Shown here piece by piece: positions 47,461-58,801 of a stretch of 64,000 nt of DNA. The position numbers and the translations under genes were made by a program. A model generated the notes under the pieces. The model saw only the letters and a list, made by a program, of their open reading frames with translations. It was not told the DNA's origin and did not search any database. This DNA comes from Lactuca virosa. Its lineage: Eukaryota > Streptophyta > Magnoliopsida > Asterales > Asteraceae. Where the stretch lies: NCBI GenBank assembly GCA_928212115.1, contig CAKMRJ010005634.1:258087811-258151810 (forward strand), given 5' to 3'. Position 1 is the stretch's first letter, and each line of letters begins with the position of its first letter.

Positions 47461-48627
47461 GAGTAGTTGTAACACCCATTTCCCATAATGGATCAGTGGA
47501 TGGTATAAGGAAGTCAAAGACATGGTTTTTAGGAAAACAATATGCCACGACGTGGTGTGTAGAGTGCCACGACGTTGAATGCAAGTTGGTGAATGCGCGT
47601 TTTGGAAGGCTCCACGACGTGGTAGTAGAGTGGCCACGACGTGCCGAGTGTAGCAACCCAAGCCCATGAGTGTTTAGGGTTTTCTCCATATTTAAGCACC
47701 TTAACTTCAAGTTAGGGCTTCCTTTCCAGCCTCCAACCTCTCCATTTCGAAAACCATACACCCTTTGAGTATTCTTGGTGTTCTTGTCCATTTGAAGACT
47801 TATTTCTCACATTTTGGTGCGGACCTTGAAGGCCAAGTTTCTTGCAAAGTGTTTTGGTGAAAGAATCAAGTGTAGATCTAGCAAGAGGATTTCATTTCTA
47901 GACTATTGTGAGTAAAAATCTTTCATCTTGATCTTTAGTTTGCTAGATCTTGTAGTTTGATCATTTATGTCCCTTTTTGGTCCTTATTAGCTTGTCCTTG
48001 GAATTGAGTGAACTCCAACACCTCTTGAGCTTATTTTATCATCTCATAATCTTATTGGATTGGGAAAGTTTGCATCTTGATCTTGTTCTAAGTCATTCAT
48101 GTTTGGGAGGGGTTTTATGCTATTGAGGACTTAGAATTGTAGATCCAGCTTTGTGATGGATTCCTAATGGATAAAATTGGAAACTTTATCCATTGAGTCA
48201 GTAAAAATAATTAGATCTGAAGTTTTAGCCTTTGGTCTGAAGGAATTAAGCACTTAATGGAGATTTTGGCATTCTGCCAGAAGCTACGGCGTGGCCTAAG
48301 GTTTGCCATGACGTTGCGGTGCTCAGAATCGTGATTGTTTTGTCATGGCATTGCCATGACGTAGTCAAGTAGGGCCCACAATGTGGTAATGTCTTGCATG
48401 TTGACTATTTGACCTTGCATTCCCACGACTTGGCCAAAGAGGGCCCATGACATGTTGTTGACTTTAACCAAGTTAACCGTTGAGATTTGACTTGTTTGAC
48501 TTGGAGTCAAAATTGAACGATTTGGGTTGCTGGTTGATGATTTATCTATCTTGGTGTTAGTTGGTTTGCGGATTAAGTAGTGCAAGGTGTGCAAGTGTTG
48601 TTGTGTTTCTTCGGTTCATTAGTTCAT

Positions 48628-49441
48628 GTAAGTTCCTCACTATGCCACGTATCCCATTATATATCCTTTGCATGGTAGGATAGAGGTATTGTTAGAGTAC
48701 AAGTATGATAATGGCCTAGGGGGAGCTCTTGTTATGCCTTGCAGTTAGAGCACTTGATGCTTTTGTATGCTTGACTAGTAGGGTCTTGATTGTTGATCAT
48801 ATCATTCTGTTTGGAGGCATGTTTGGAAGGGTAGCTAGGGAAGGCTAGTTGCCAAGGGAATGTACTATGTTATTTATGCATGTGTGTATGCTATATGGCT
48901 GTGTAGTAGTAATAGAATGGGTCCTGTATAGTCTAAGTTGGATAGCCTGAGAACTCTTGGTCTAATTCCTGCTTTTGATGTTCTTGTCTGATTGTTCGCT
49001 CTCGAGTGGATCATCTATTCGACTGTCTATCTGATCCTTGACTACATACAACTTTATGTCTTGTATGGAGGGCTAGGAGGTGGCTCCTGTCAATGGAGGT
49101 TGGGCTTGGCCCATTTATTCCTTGGGTTGGTCCCATTTGCATGTTGGGTTGGGCCCATTTGTATGTTGGACTGGGCCTGTTATTGGTTGGGTTGGGCCCA
49201 TTTGTATGTTAGGTTGGGCCCATTTGTATTTTGGGTTAGGCCCGTTATATGAGTTGGGTTGGGTCCGTGAACTCTTAGGTTGGGCACATTGTATATGATG
49301 CATTTATATGGATAGGAGACTTGTCAATCGACGCTAGAGTCGAGATCTTGTGTGGATGCATTGTATATATGATGGAATAAGTGTTATATTGGGGAACCCA
49401 CTAAGCTTTATGCTTATAGTTATGGATTAAACATTTTGCAG
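48628..49441 (+). other. predicted intron in the Gypsy C LTR
   Basis: Donor TTCAT|GTAAGTTCCTCAC. Acceptor ACATTTTGCAG|GTC. Hairpin TAAGC-TTTAT-GCTTA at 49402-49416, about 26 nt before the AG. Inferred. Confidence 0.45.
49085..49280 (+). repeat. minisatellite inside the Gypsy C LTR intron
   Basis: Seven or more imperfect ~22-25-bp units built on TTGGGCCCATTTGTATG. Confidence 0.8.
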
Positions 49442-50530
49442 GTCTATTCATGAGAAGAGCTCGATGGGACGGTACACACGCATCGAAGATGTTCGTTTCC
49501 GTGTTTTTGTAAATTTAACTCTGATAATGTATGTTTCAAATAATCAAATGTTACTCAATGGTTTTTGAAGCAAAGGTTTAATTGGTTATTATATTTTAAA
49601 ATCGAAAAATCTTTTTGTATATTTTGGGACATTACAAGTTGGTATCAAATCCTTGGTTTGAGGGATCCGGGCGCACCTTGCGGTGTGTCTGAACTCTAAC
49701 GGAGGACTGAAGGATTTTCTAAAACAAGTTTTTGGAAGAAAATGCCTTTATTCAAAGAAAATGGTTTTCTAAAATGGTTTTTTCAATAACTGGAAGATGT
49801 GATGTGTACAGTCGTCCGGATCTCAGGAAGTAAGTAATTCCCAATGTACTCATATGATCTTGAATTTGTGATATGAATTGTTATATGCTAGAATGTAGGT
49901 TGTATAGTCGCTCAGGAATTGCATGATAGAACTACCTGACATCTGTGATGCCTTATAGCCTAGAGATTTTTTTATTATGTGCTACTTGAAGTCTTGATTG
50001 GTAATGTTATTTGCTAGGTGTATGTTTTAGAGTTATATACGATCATGATTGCATAGGCTTAGAATGATTGATTTAGCCTTATTTCCTGTTCCTTATTTGG
50101 TTGTAGGCTTAGGGTAGAATCACTCATTCGATATTCTGTTTGATCCTATATTGTGTATAACTTGCATGCACGAGGCAACCGGCAGTGTTCATAAAGATTC
50201 TAGCAGTGCGAAATGGAGTGAGAGGAGGATCCTAGAGGGAGAGTCTAGAAAGTATGGTATTATGCATATGAATAGACATATACATGCACGTGAGGAGATT
50301 GTTGGAGTGATACGAAGTGACTTTGGAGTCTTGGAATAGTGCTTGGAACGAGTATGGATATGTGTGGAAAGTAGTATTGGAACGAGTATGGGTACTACTG
50401 AAAGCACAGGATCCATGCTTGGGTCAGGGAGTGTTTCAAGATTTCCAAGGAACTTGTAGGTGGGTATGCATAGTCTGGATTGCACCGTGCATTGATTTTT
50501 ATGCGCTTCCATTATCTTTCAGATTTAGGA

Positions 50531-51577
50531 TGGTGATCTTCCATGTTGGTGATTCTGAGCTGAGTGAGGAAGTTGTTTGCGACTTCATAGCTGTAGAGAT
50601 TTCAAGGTTCATGAGAGAGGATTTGCCTGATTTGATCAGCCCACTCAGGGATGAGTTGATTTCAATGATAGATGAGCAACTCAGGGTTCTTCGAGCTGAT
50701 TTGGAGACCGTTCGTCTCAAGGCTCGAGAGATTTCTTTCATGGAGTTTGATGCTTGTAGAGCCCCATATTTCTTTGGGAGTATGGAGCCTGTCATTAGTA
50801 TGCGTTAGGTTGCTAATGTGGAGAGTGCCTTTCGCGACAGCTTTTATCCGACGGAAGCAAAGTCAGATTTGCAATATGTATTATGCACGACAAAGCTAGG
50901 GATTGGTGGTGCGAGGTGGTACAGAGCCTCGAATCAGATGCAGTCGAGTCCATTTCATGGGAGGATTTCGTCACCAGGCTTAAGAAGGAATTCATATCGG
51001 CGATCGAGGTTCAACAGTTAGCACGGAAATTTTTGGCACTTAAGCAGACTACAAATTTGGTGACTGAGATCACCGCCAAGTTTAGAGAGAGAGAGAGAGG
51101 GAGATAGAGTAATGTGTTTCCCTCAGTATGCGCCATCAGAGAAGATGAAGATGACTCACTACCATGGCATGTTGAGGACGTAGATCCGGGAGTGTGTGAG
51201 TATCTCGATTCATAAGACTCTCTCGAGTTTGGTGGAGGCAGCCAAGGAGAGAGAGCTAGAGTTAGAGACTCGGAAACAGAAGAGAAGGTAGGGTGATATT
51301 CATGCATCTGTAGCGACAACCAAGAAGGCTCGGGGTGGCGGCTTTCGGGCAGGAGATCGAGAGACCCGCATGTTATGCGGGAAGTATGGTCTGATTCATT
51401 TGGGTACTTGTCTCGTGCCTGTTTCTATATTTATCAGGTGTAGGTAGGAGGGTCATTTCAGTCGGGATTGTAGTTGGGGAAAGTCGAAGGTATGTTTCTT
51501 TTGCAGTCTGCCAAACCATGTTAAGGCCAATTGTCCTCTGAGGGCAGATGGTGTGGTTTTGGATGTGATGCCTTTGG
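50531..51577 (+). pseudogene. Gypsy C gag, first copy
   Basis: Begins near MVIFHVGDSELSEEVVCDF, followed by a charged coiled-coil-like helix (LISMIDEQLRVLRADLETVR), then FGSMEPVISMR and, after a stop and shifts, ARDWWCEVVQSLESD and WEDFVTRLKKEF, which are classical Ty3 gag words. Cysteine-knuckle text follows at about 51350-51540. A short GA run at 51085-51103 breaks the frame. The leader 49650-50530 is non-coding and includes a TTCCTTATTTGGTTGTAGG module near 50090. Confidence 0.75.
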
Positions 51578-52129
51578 CTTGGCAGTTGTCGGATAGATGA
51601 TATGGGACGGCTAGAGTTCCTAGGTTGGGGGTTTGAGTTATATGTTCTCCAGTTCGGTTAGGTGCAGTGTTCGCTGGTGTCATCAAAATCTCTTATGTCT
51701 TGTTTCTTTTGGTTGTTTCAGTTGTAATCTTGGGAGATCTGTTGAAAGTTATTATATTTATCAATTTTGGTTCTAACATGAAATTTATGTATGTCTGGAT
51801 TGTTTCTATTCCAAGGTTGTAAATGTGTGTTGTAACTCTTTGGATTTTTTCGTTATGAGTTGTAGTTATTTTGAAGCTCTTGAGTTTTATTGAAGGATTT
51901 AGATTCCTTTATGATGGGTGGTGGGAGTGATTGTTAGGAGCCATGTGGTGGAGTTATTGGATTGACTTGAGAATTTCGAATGGTTATGAAGTTGTCGGGG
52001 TCTAGTCGAGTCCAAGTGAGGCAGCATTGTTTCTTCATATGGAAATATTTCGAGTTCAAGTTATCTTAGAGTTTCGCATTCAAGAATAGCGGGTAACAGG
52101 TTCAGATGGTCATCAAGAATGAAGCTCGT
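51578..52129. other. non-coding stretch between the two Gypsy C gag copies
   Basis: About 550 bp. No domain recognised. Possibly decayed protease-side sequence. Confidence 0.4.
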
Positions 52130-52329
52130 ATGCGTGACAGAGCTAGGGATTGGTGGTGTGAGGTGGTCCAAAGCATCAAATCATATGCAGTCTAGTTCAT
52201 GTCATGGGAGGATTTTGTCACTAGGTTTAAGAATTAATTTGTGTCGGCGATCGAGGTTCAGCAGTTAGGACGAGAATTTTAAACACTTGAGCACACTACA
52301 GAGTCGGTGACTGGGATCACCGCCAAGTT

Positions 52330-52360
<31 letters not shown>

Positions 52361-52828
52361 TAATGTGTTGCCCTTAGTATGCGACTTCAAAGAATATGAG
52401 GATGACTCGCTACCATGGCATGTTGAGGATGTAGATCCGGGAGCATGTGAGTATCTCAAGTCATAAGACTCTCTCCAGTTTGGTGGAAGCACCAAGGAGA
52501 GAGAGCTGGAGTTGGAGACTCGGCAACGGAAGAGAAGGCAGAATCATATTCATGCATCTTCAACGACAACCAAGAAGGCTCTAGGCGGCGGGATTGCGGG
52601 CAGGAGATCGAGAGACGTATATGTTATGCGGGGAGTATGGTCTGATTTATTGGGGTACTTCTCTCGTTCCTGTTACTAGATTTATCAGGTGTGGGTAGGA
52701 GGGTCATTTCAGCCAGGATTGTAGTCGAGGAAAGTCGAAGGTATGTTTCTTTTGCAGTCAAACAGACCATGTTAAGGTCGATTGTCCTCTGGGAGGAGAT
52801 GGTGTGGTTTTGGATGTGACACCTTTGG
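52130..52828 (+). pseudogene. Gypsy C gag, second partial copy
   Basis: Repeats 50883-51577 at an offset of 1247 bp with many substitutions, from the ARDWWCEVVQ region through the knuckle text to GATGGTGTGGTTTTGGATGT. It is more decayed, with several stops and a longer GA run (52333-52360). It ends exactly where the minus-strand LTR starts. Confidence 0.75.
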
Positions 52829-53035
52829 TGAAACATCCCAAAAATACAGTCTAAAAATTTCGTTTTAAATCATTAATAAATCTATAATTATCTTTCAACA
52901 TATAAAAATCATATATTGTGTATCTCAAGGATATCATAACATCTGTCAAATATATCAGAGTATAAACATCCCAGGCTGAACAGATGGTGTGTGCACTGCA
53001 ATCGTCCCGAGCTCCTCTTTTGAAAACCGAAGTAC

Positions 53036-53754
53036 CTGAAACCAAAACTGAAAACCGTAAGCACGAAGCTTAGTGAATCTCCCCAAACTACCACATACCA
53101 TACACATAATCATGCTACTGAGAGATACGGGCCACACCCACACTCCGCTAACTAGGAGATACGGGCCCCGCCCACACTCCGCTAACTAGAAGATACGGGC
53201 CCCGCCCATACTCCGCTAACTAGGAGATACGGGCCCGGCCCACACTCCGCTGACTAGGAGATACGGGCCCCGCCCACACTCCGCTGACTAGGAGATACGG
53301 GCCCCGCCCACACTCAACCAATCATGAGATACGGGCCCCGTCCACATTCGAATAATAATGAGATACGGGCCCCGCCCAGACTCACATACATAAACAAACA
53401 CATACAAGTATGATACAGATAACAAATACAGAACCTACCATGATACCAATAACCATACTCAAATAATAATGAGATACGGGCCCCACCCACACTCAGCTAA
53501 TAATGAGATACGGGCCCCGCACACACTCGAATAATAATGAGATACGGGCCCCGCCCACACTCACATATATAAACAAACACATACAAGTATCACACAGACA
53601 ACAAGTATAACAATCCAACAATCTGACTGATATCTATACTCTGGTAATAATGGGATACGGGCCCCGCCCACACTATGTGTTCCTATCAACAACATATACA
53701 CTACACGAGCCAGCATTGGTGCCTTAGACTCGTTCCCACTGGAAGAGGACTCAC
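53036..53754 (-). other. predicted intron in the minus-strand LTR
   Basis: Minus strand: donor TGCAAG|GTGAGTCC. Acceptor GGTTTCAG|GTACTTC. Hairpin TAAGC-TTCGT-GCTTA at 53058-53072, with CTTAC about 21 nt before the AG. Inferred. Confidence 0.5.
53120..53690. repeat. 34-35-bp minisatellite
   Basis: Repeated GAGATACGGGCCCCGCCCAC units, about a dozen in two blocks (53120-53385 and 53468-53675). Variable text sits between some of them. It lies wholly inside the predicted LTR intron. Confidence 0.85.
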
Positions 53755-54618
53755 CTTGCACTGCTGGAGTCCCGAGAATAAATCTCTGGCTGCTAGCTGA
53801 CAGATCCCTAGACTGTCAACATCAAAATAAAACCCAATTAACCATTTGGGTCCCAACACATATCCATAAATCCATGCTTGGGGTAAAAGACTACTTTGCC
53901 CCTAACTTGGCTTGATTGAAGCCCAAGGCCCAATCCAAAGGCCCAAACGTCTAATAATGAACCAAAGCCCAACATATGGCCCAATTTTCCAAATTGGGCC
54001 CAAACCCTACATGGTCTTACCTTAAGGCCCAACCATTTATTCAGGTCCAAACACTTGGAAATTCAATGGTCCAATATCTCATAATCATCAAGGCCCAGTT
54101 ATGGCCCATCTATGGCCCGATTTTCCCAATTGGGCCTAAGCCGGTCCAATGGGCCTTATCCTGAGGCCCAATCCAAATATTCTAGTCCATACTTGTTCTT
54201 GGATGGCCCATCAATAGTCCAAACATCTAGGCCCAAAAGAAAAGGCCCAGCTCAAAACCCAATGCAATTAGGGTTTTCACATGAAATGACAATTAGGGTT
54301 AAGTGTCCTCACTTAACCCATTAAGGACTTAACCCATTAAGTCTATTATTCCACTAAGCCATCATACAATGGAGTCATCATAAGTCATAATGTGACAACC
54401 CGAAATTTCTATTGTGTACAGTCTTTCAAATTCAATCACAGTCAGACTCGTTTCTGCTATCTTTTAGCATTGTTCAGGGTCTGTTTGAGTGTTCTAAGTC
54501 TAGTACATTCAAGGTTTGGGATTAGGAATGAGTTAACTTAAGTTCATCGTATAGCATTCGGGTCAAACACTCCTTTAAGATGAGTGTACGGCCGTACACC
54601 CAAGTGTGGCCGTGAACC

Positions 54619-54697
<79 letters not shown>
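54619..54697. repeat. (AC)n(AT)n microsatellite in the Gypsy D 5' LTR
   Basis: About 12 AC then about 28 AT units. The 3' LTR has only AAACATATATATATG at the same place (63698-63713). Confidence 0.95.
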
Positions 54698-54700
<3 letters not shown>

Positions 54701-55465
54701 TTCCTTTCATTCTCTCTCATTTTTCACACTTTCACCTCAAGAATTCAGATTCTCTCTCAACTATCATCCAGTTTCTCACTTAGATCTTCAAAGATGTAAG
54801 TGTTTTCTACCTTGATTAGTTGCTTCATTGCTTTAACTAGTGAAGAATCCATGTTTTCATTCTATGAATTTCATCTTTGGTTAGATCTTCATCTTTCACC
54901 AAGAACACACTTGTTCTTGAGTCTTGAACTCCTTTGAAGCCCTCATAAGTGTGAGTATTCCTTCTATCATCTAGTTAGACATGTTAAACACTTGATTCAA
55001 AGCCTTAAAACGTCATCTGATTGAAGATCATCAAGGGTGTACGTCCGTACACACTTGGTGTGGCCGTACACACCTCAAAACCTTCCAAAATGATAGTTGT
55101 GTCCATCCTCTTGTTGTGCAATTGTCACACTAGTTTCTCCAAGGATCAAACACCCATTTTTGCATGTTTTCCCATGAGTGTACGACCGTACACTCCATGT
55201 CCGTACACATCAAGGGCCGCACACAACAAGATCGTACACTCCCTTAAGTGACCATAAACCCCTTTAATGCAATCACATGTGATTGATACACTTCAATCTA
55301 AGTGATTCCTGGTCCCTAAGGTGGTTTCTTAGCATAATTAGTTGTATAAATACTAATTATATTCATATATGTGTCATTATATGCTATTTGGATCCGTTTG
55401 TGCTCAAGACTTCACTTGACACTTAGCATCCTACACCGATCTTACATTTGAATAACTTACTACAT

Positions 55466-56766
55466 GTGAGTTCATACCCCCTGTATTTTCATAGTTTTTA
55501 CTGTTTTAGGGGGGGGGGGGGGGAATACAAGTCTAACACAAAGATTTTGTGTTATAAGCAAATGATTTCAAATATCTTATCTAAATGGATTTCAGTTATT
55601 ATCAAATCAAATGGTTATCAATGATTGTATCAAAATAACATCATGTCACCAAAATGAATTTCAAAATATTAAACTTCTTTTAAATGTTTTATAAACTTAT
55701 ATTTTCCTCCAGAAATCATATTTGTATATACATATTTATATAAATAATATTTACAAGGCTTAGGACTGATAACCCACTTTGGTTCCTTTTCCTTGTTTGG
55801 ATGTGGGATTATAAGCATCAGTTATCTGTCCGAATGTCATTTAAATTTTACTTATATATATATATTTGTATATGTATACAAATATAAAAGTTAGTTCAAT
55901 AAGTTTCAATAACCCTTTGTAACATGTTGAGCAAGGGGTTGCATTCATGAAGACTTAGTATCAGTTCAGGAAGTACATATAAATTATAATAGGTATAATT
56001 TATGATTCACGGAACATTAATTCACGATTCAAGTATACTAAAATACACTGTTTTACAAGAACAAAGGTTTGATTCAAAACTAAACAAGAGTATACATCTT
56101 TCAGATACATGTTAAGCATACTAATTCAAGAACATACAGTCAGTCATTTATTTCAGAACGATTGAGTTTTTCTTAACTATTATACATGTAACGTTTATAT
56201 GCTTTTATGAGTCAAGTGGAACAGGTTGTTTAATTCATTTAAACAATATAATAAAGTCCTGAAATTATAACCAGAATCTCCAGCGGGGGATCGAAACAAT
56301 GTGTGTGTAGATCTATACACGCTTGTGAGTGACAAATTGTTATCAACAGCTTTCAGCACATTCATAGCGTTGGGTCAGGCCATCAAGTCAGTATGGTTAT
56401 TATAACTCATATAAAAGATATTAACAATACGTTAGTGTATAATTAACTAAACCTAAGTACATTTTCAAAGTACTAGTTTACAAGATACAGTTTACAGTAT
56501 TACATTACAGTTTACAATAACAGTTGATGAAATCAGACACACTTTAAGATACAAGTTTACAAAAGGATTTCAAATACAAAGCATTGGTTTACAGTTAGAA
56601 CAGTTTTATGTAACTAAAACTACTTTTCATATATAGCAGAAAATATAGGATTTTCTGGAACAATTTACATATTCAAGAAACATAAAACATTCTTTCAAAC
56701 ATAAATACTTATGCACTCACTCAACTTTATGTTGATACTCTCTTTTTAAATTACTTGTATTCTCAG
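55466..56766 (+). other. predicted intron in the Gypsy D 5' LTR
   Basis: Donor TACAT|GTGAGTTCATACCCC. Acceptor CTTGTATTCTCAG|GG. Hairpin CAAC-TTTAT-GTTG at 56722-56734, with TTGAT about 31 nt before the AG. The stem changed on both sides relative to CAGC/GCTG in its relatives. Confidence 0.55.
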
Positions 56767-57009
56767 GGAACCAGTAGACAGGTACTCCCCGAGCTTTTGA
56801 GAAGATGGAGCTATTTATGTCTTGTCTCCTGTTTTTGTATAACTATTTGGTTTCAGTATACTATGATGAAACACATGTAAATACTTATACTTTTTAAATA
56901 TAATGGTTGTTTATACTCTGATTACTATAATGCATGTGTTGTGATATACTACAAATGAAGTCCACCACCCCCGGACGTTTCCGCCGTCTGGTTTGGGGGT
57001 GTGACAGAT

Positions 57010-57021
57010 TGGTATCGGAGC
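57010..57021 (+). other. primer-binding site of Gypsy D
   Basis: TGGTATCGGAGC, three bases after the LTR. One change from the initiator tRNA-Met complement. Confidence 0.88.
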
Positions 57022-57773
57022 ATTGTTTATAGTGAACTCAGTATATCAATCCATAAAAGATATACAAACTGTAAATACATTTGGGGCTAAGAGCTCTGAC
57101 TACAAGTATACTTTTAAAAATTTAAGTATTTTTGCAAGAAGTATACTAACACTCATACTTACAAGTACAGTATCACAGTCATAAGAACTTAAAAGTATTT
57201 AGATGTTTGACATTACAGTCAAACCTGGGTAGTTATGTAATCATATCTGGGATTAATATAGCCTGATCAACTATATTGATTTGAGATATGACCAACATGT
57301 GTTTGGGAGTGATAGTGGTGTTGCGACAAGTCTAAAACTTACCAACTATACATATTCAAAAGAACTCTAGAACAGAACATAAAGATTAAAATACTATAGG
57401 GGTATTTTAGGCACTATATACTAATAACAAACATGTGAAAACAATAGAACAATTGAGGGTAGAACTATAAATATTAAGGGTATATCATAGTTATATATAA
57501 TTAAAGTTATATAGACTTAGAATAAGTGATCTAGCTTCACTTCCTATTCCTTGTGTGGTTGTGGATTTAGAGCCGGGTCATTTAATCAAAGGTCGAATAT
57601 ACCCAAGTTATATATAATTAGTATACACTTTATAGTTATAGTACTACCTAGAACAGGTCATACAGAATACATTACTTGTTAACTGTAGGTCTCCCTCGTA
57701 GAAACTTGTGTCCTTAATCTATCGTTACTAACTATATTCTATATCTCTTATCCCTATTCTTGCTTAGATAACA

Positions 57774-58385
57774 ATGGCTGGATTTCACTTACCCGGAGAC
57801 TCGTACTTTCCCGGTCAAGGAAAAGATGCAGAGCCAGAAGAAAATCACGAAATTCCCTTAGATGACGATTTTGCAGAAAATTTTCCTGAAAACAATGATT
57901 CCGAATCAGAAGCCTATAATCCACCACCAATTGCCCAAAATCCTAACCCTCGTCCGGCTTTTCAAGGCCCGACACCTCTGTGGGATGAAAGCTTGGAAAC
58001 ATGGAGTCAAGAGCAGGGTCAACCTATGCCATACAACGGAGACAGAAGATTCTACAACCTGAGCGAAGGAGGCTCAGCAGACAGAGTCCTGCCAATTCTG
58101 GTCCGCATGGTTGCCCGAAATGAAATACAGGGTAGGACAACCATCAACCGAATCATGGAAGTTGATGCCAACGCAAGAGTTAATACAGTCCACATTCATC
58201 GTCTTGAAGATGCTCATGATAGAGTAATGAGAGACAATGAAGCTTTACTGCAAGAGTTAGCTGTAACTCGAGCTGAGGTCATAGAGCTTCGAGCACGTCT
58301 GACAGTATATGAAAGACATCTTCTTGCTGTGGAGCGTCAACTGGCTGAGTTAAGGTTTCATCCAAGTGATACCCGTCGCCAGTAG
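57774..58385 (+). CDS. accessory ORF upstream of gag in Gypsy D, coiled-coil protein
   Basis: 203 codons, fully open, from MAGFHLPGDSYFPG to SDTRRQ. The amino half is acidic and proline-rich (DDDFAENFPENNDSESE near residues 30-45; PNPRPAFQGP). The middle has DRVLPILVRMVARNEIQG. Residues ~130-195 are charged with a leucine/valine heptad pattern (HRLEDAHDRVMRDNEALLQE, then ELRARLTVYERHLLAVERQL), a probable coiled coil. It has no zinc knuckle, protease or membrane segment. It stays open although the neighbouring gag-pol is broken many times. It is separated from gag by ~415 bp and probably needs its own RNA, re-initiation or splicing to be translated. I do not recognise a family. A gag amino-terminal paralogue or an RNA/particle-binding partner are possibilities. 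Confidence 0.7.
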   Translation: MAGFHLPGDSYFPGQGKDAEPEENHEIPLDDDFAENFPENNDSESEAYNPPPIAQNPNPRPAFQGPTPLWDESLETWSQEQGQPMPYNGDRRFYNLSEGGSADRVLPILVRMVARNEIQGRTTINRIMEVDANARVNTVHIHRLEDAHDRVMRDNEALLQELAVTRAEVIELRARLTVYERHLLAVERQLAELRFHPSDTRRQ

Positions 58386-58801
58386 GAGATGCTCTACTCA
58401 TTCTCTGTTCACTCTTTTGATTATAGTTAAAGTCTACAAATATGTTTTAACGTTATTTTTCATGTATTTCAATAAGACCATGAAAATTTTATTTTCGGTA
58501 GGTCTGTATGATGTCGATGTTTTTCCCAGAATTGGGTATATTATAGACCTGTTTAGGGTCAAGTTTTCCAGACTTTATGTATTCAATATGCCAATTTAAT
58601 CGACATGCATTTTCATAGTCTTTGAAAAATAACCATTCAATTTCATATCATTCTGTTACAAGTTGTACTTGTCGTAGACTTCTATTTCCAATTCATTACA
58701 AGATTCATGTTGAACTATATGTTTTAGTTCAGAGATATCAAAATTCATATTCACTCTTGATATCTTACCATCTTTGTATCTTTTGAATTTTATAGAAAAA
58801 G

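Larger units (their letters stand above)
45150..47467 (-). mobile_element. Copia C: truncated Ty1/Copia element
   Basis: Minus-strand remnant. The 3' LTR is at 45150-45922 (plus-strand edges TGTTGGATTAGACC ... TTTTCCAACA), with a PPT-like atcctccacat at 45923-45933, then RNase H and RT pieces to about 47467, where a Gypsy C LTR interrupts it. The integrase, gag and 5' LTR are not in the window. Confidence 0.82.
47468..49636 (+). repeat. 5' LTR of Gypsy C
   Basis: 2169 bp. CCACGACGTGG-type palindromes at 47545-47645 and 48290-48440. Predicted intron 48628-49441. Minisatellite around GTTGGGCCCATTTGTATGTT at 49085-49280. Confidence 0.82.
47468..52828 (+). mobile_element. Gypsy C: truncated Ty3/Gypsy element
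   Basis: 5' LTR 47468-49636 (TGTAACACCC...GGGACATTACA), then a PBS-like TTGGTATCAAAT (49639), a leader, and two partial copies of gag (50531-51577 and 52130-52828). It is cut off at 52829 by a minus-strand LTR. No pol or 3' LTR in the window. Confidence 0.8.
52829..54390 (-). mobile_element. partial Gypsy LTR, minus strand
   Basis: Plus-strand edge TGAAACATCCC. The reverse complement of its end matches the end of the solo LTR at 7860-9873. It is interrupted at 54391 by Gypsy D, and the rest presumably lies beyond the window. It contains a ~35-bp minisatellite (53120-53690), a predicted intron, and many GGCCCA/TGGGCC words at 53890-54250. Confidence 0.75.
54391..57006 (+). repeat. 5' LTR of Gypsy D
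   Basis: 2616 bp, TGTGACAACCCG...GGGGGTGTGACA. GTACGGCCGTAC-type palindromes at 54583-54599 and 55038-55240. Predicted intron 55466-56766. An (AC)n(AT)n tract at 54619-54697 that the 3' LTR lacks. A run of 15 G at 55509-55523. A TTCCTTGTTTGGATGTGGG module near 55788. Confidence 0.9.

Noticed and set aside
53120..53690. Regularly spaced repeats resembling a CRISPR array
   Set aside because: Units are 34-35 bp, head-to-tail with little or no unique spacer, inside a plant LTR. This is a minisatellite.
57774..58385. Accessory ORF as an envelope gene
   Set aside because: It lies before gag, has no signal peptide or membrane segment, and ends in a coiled coil.
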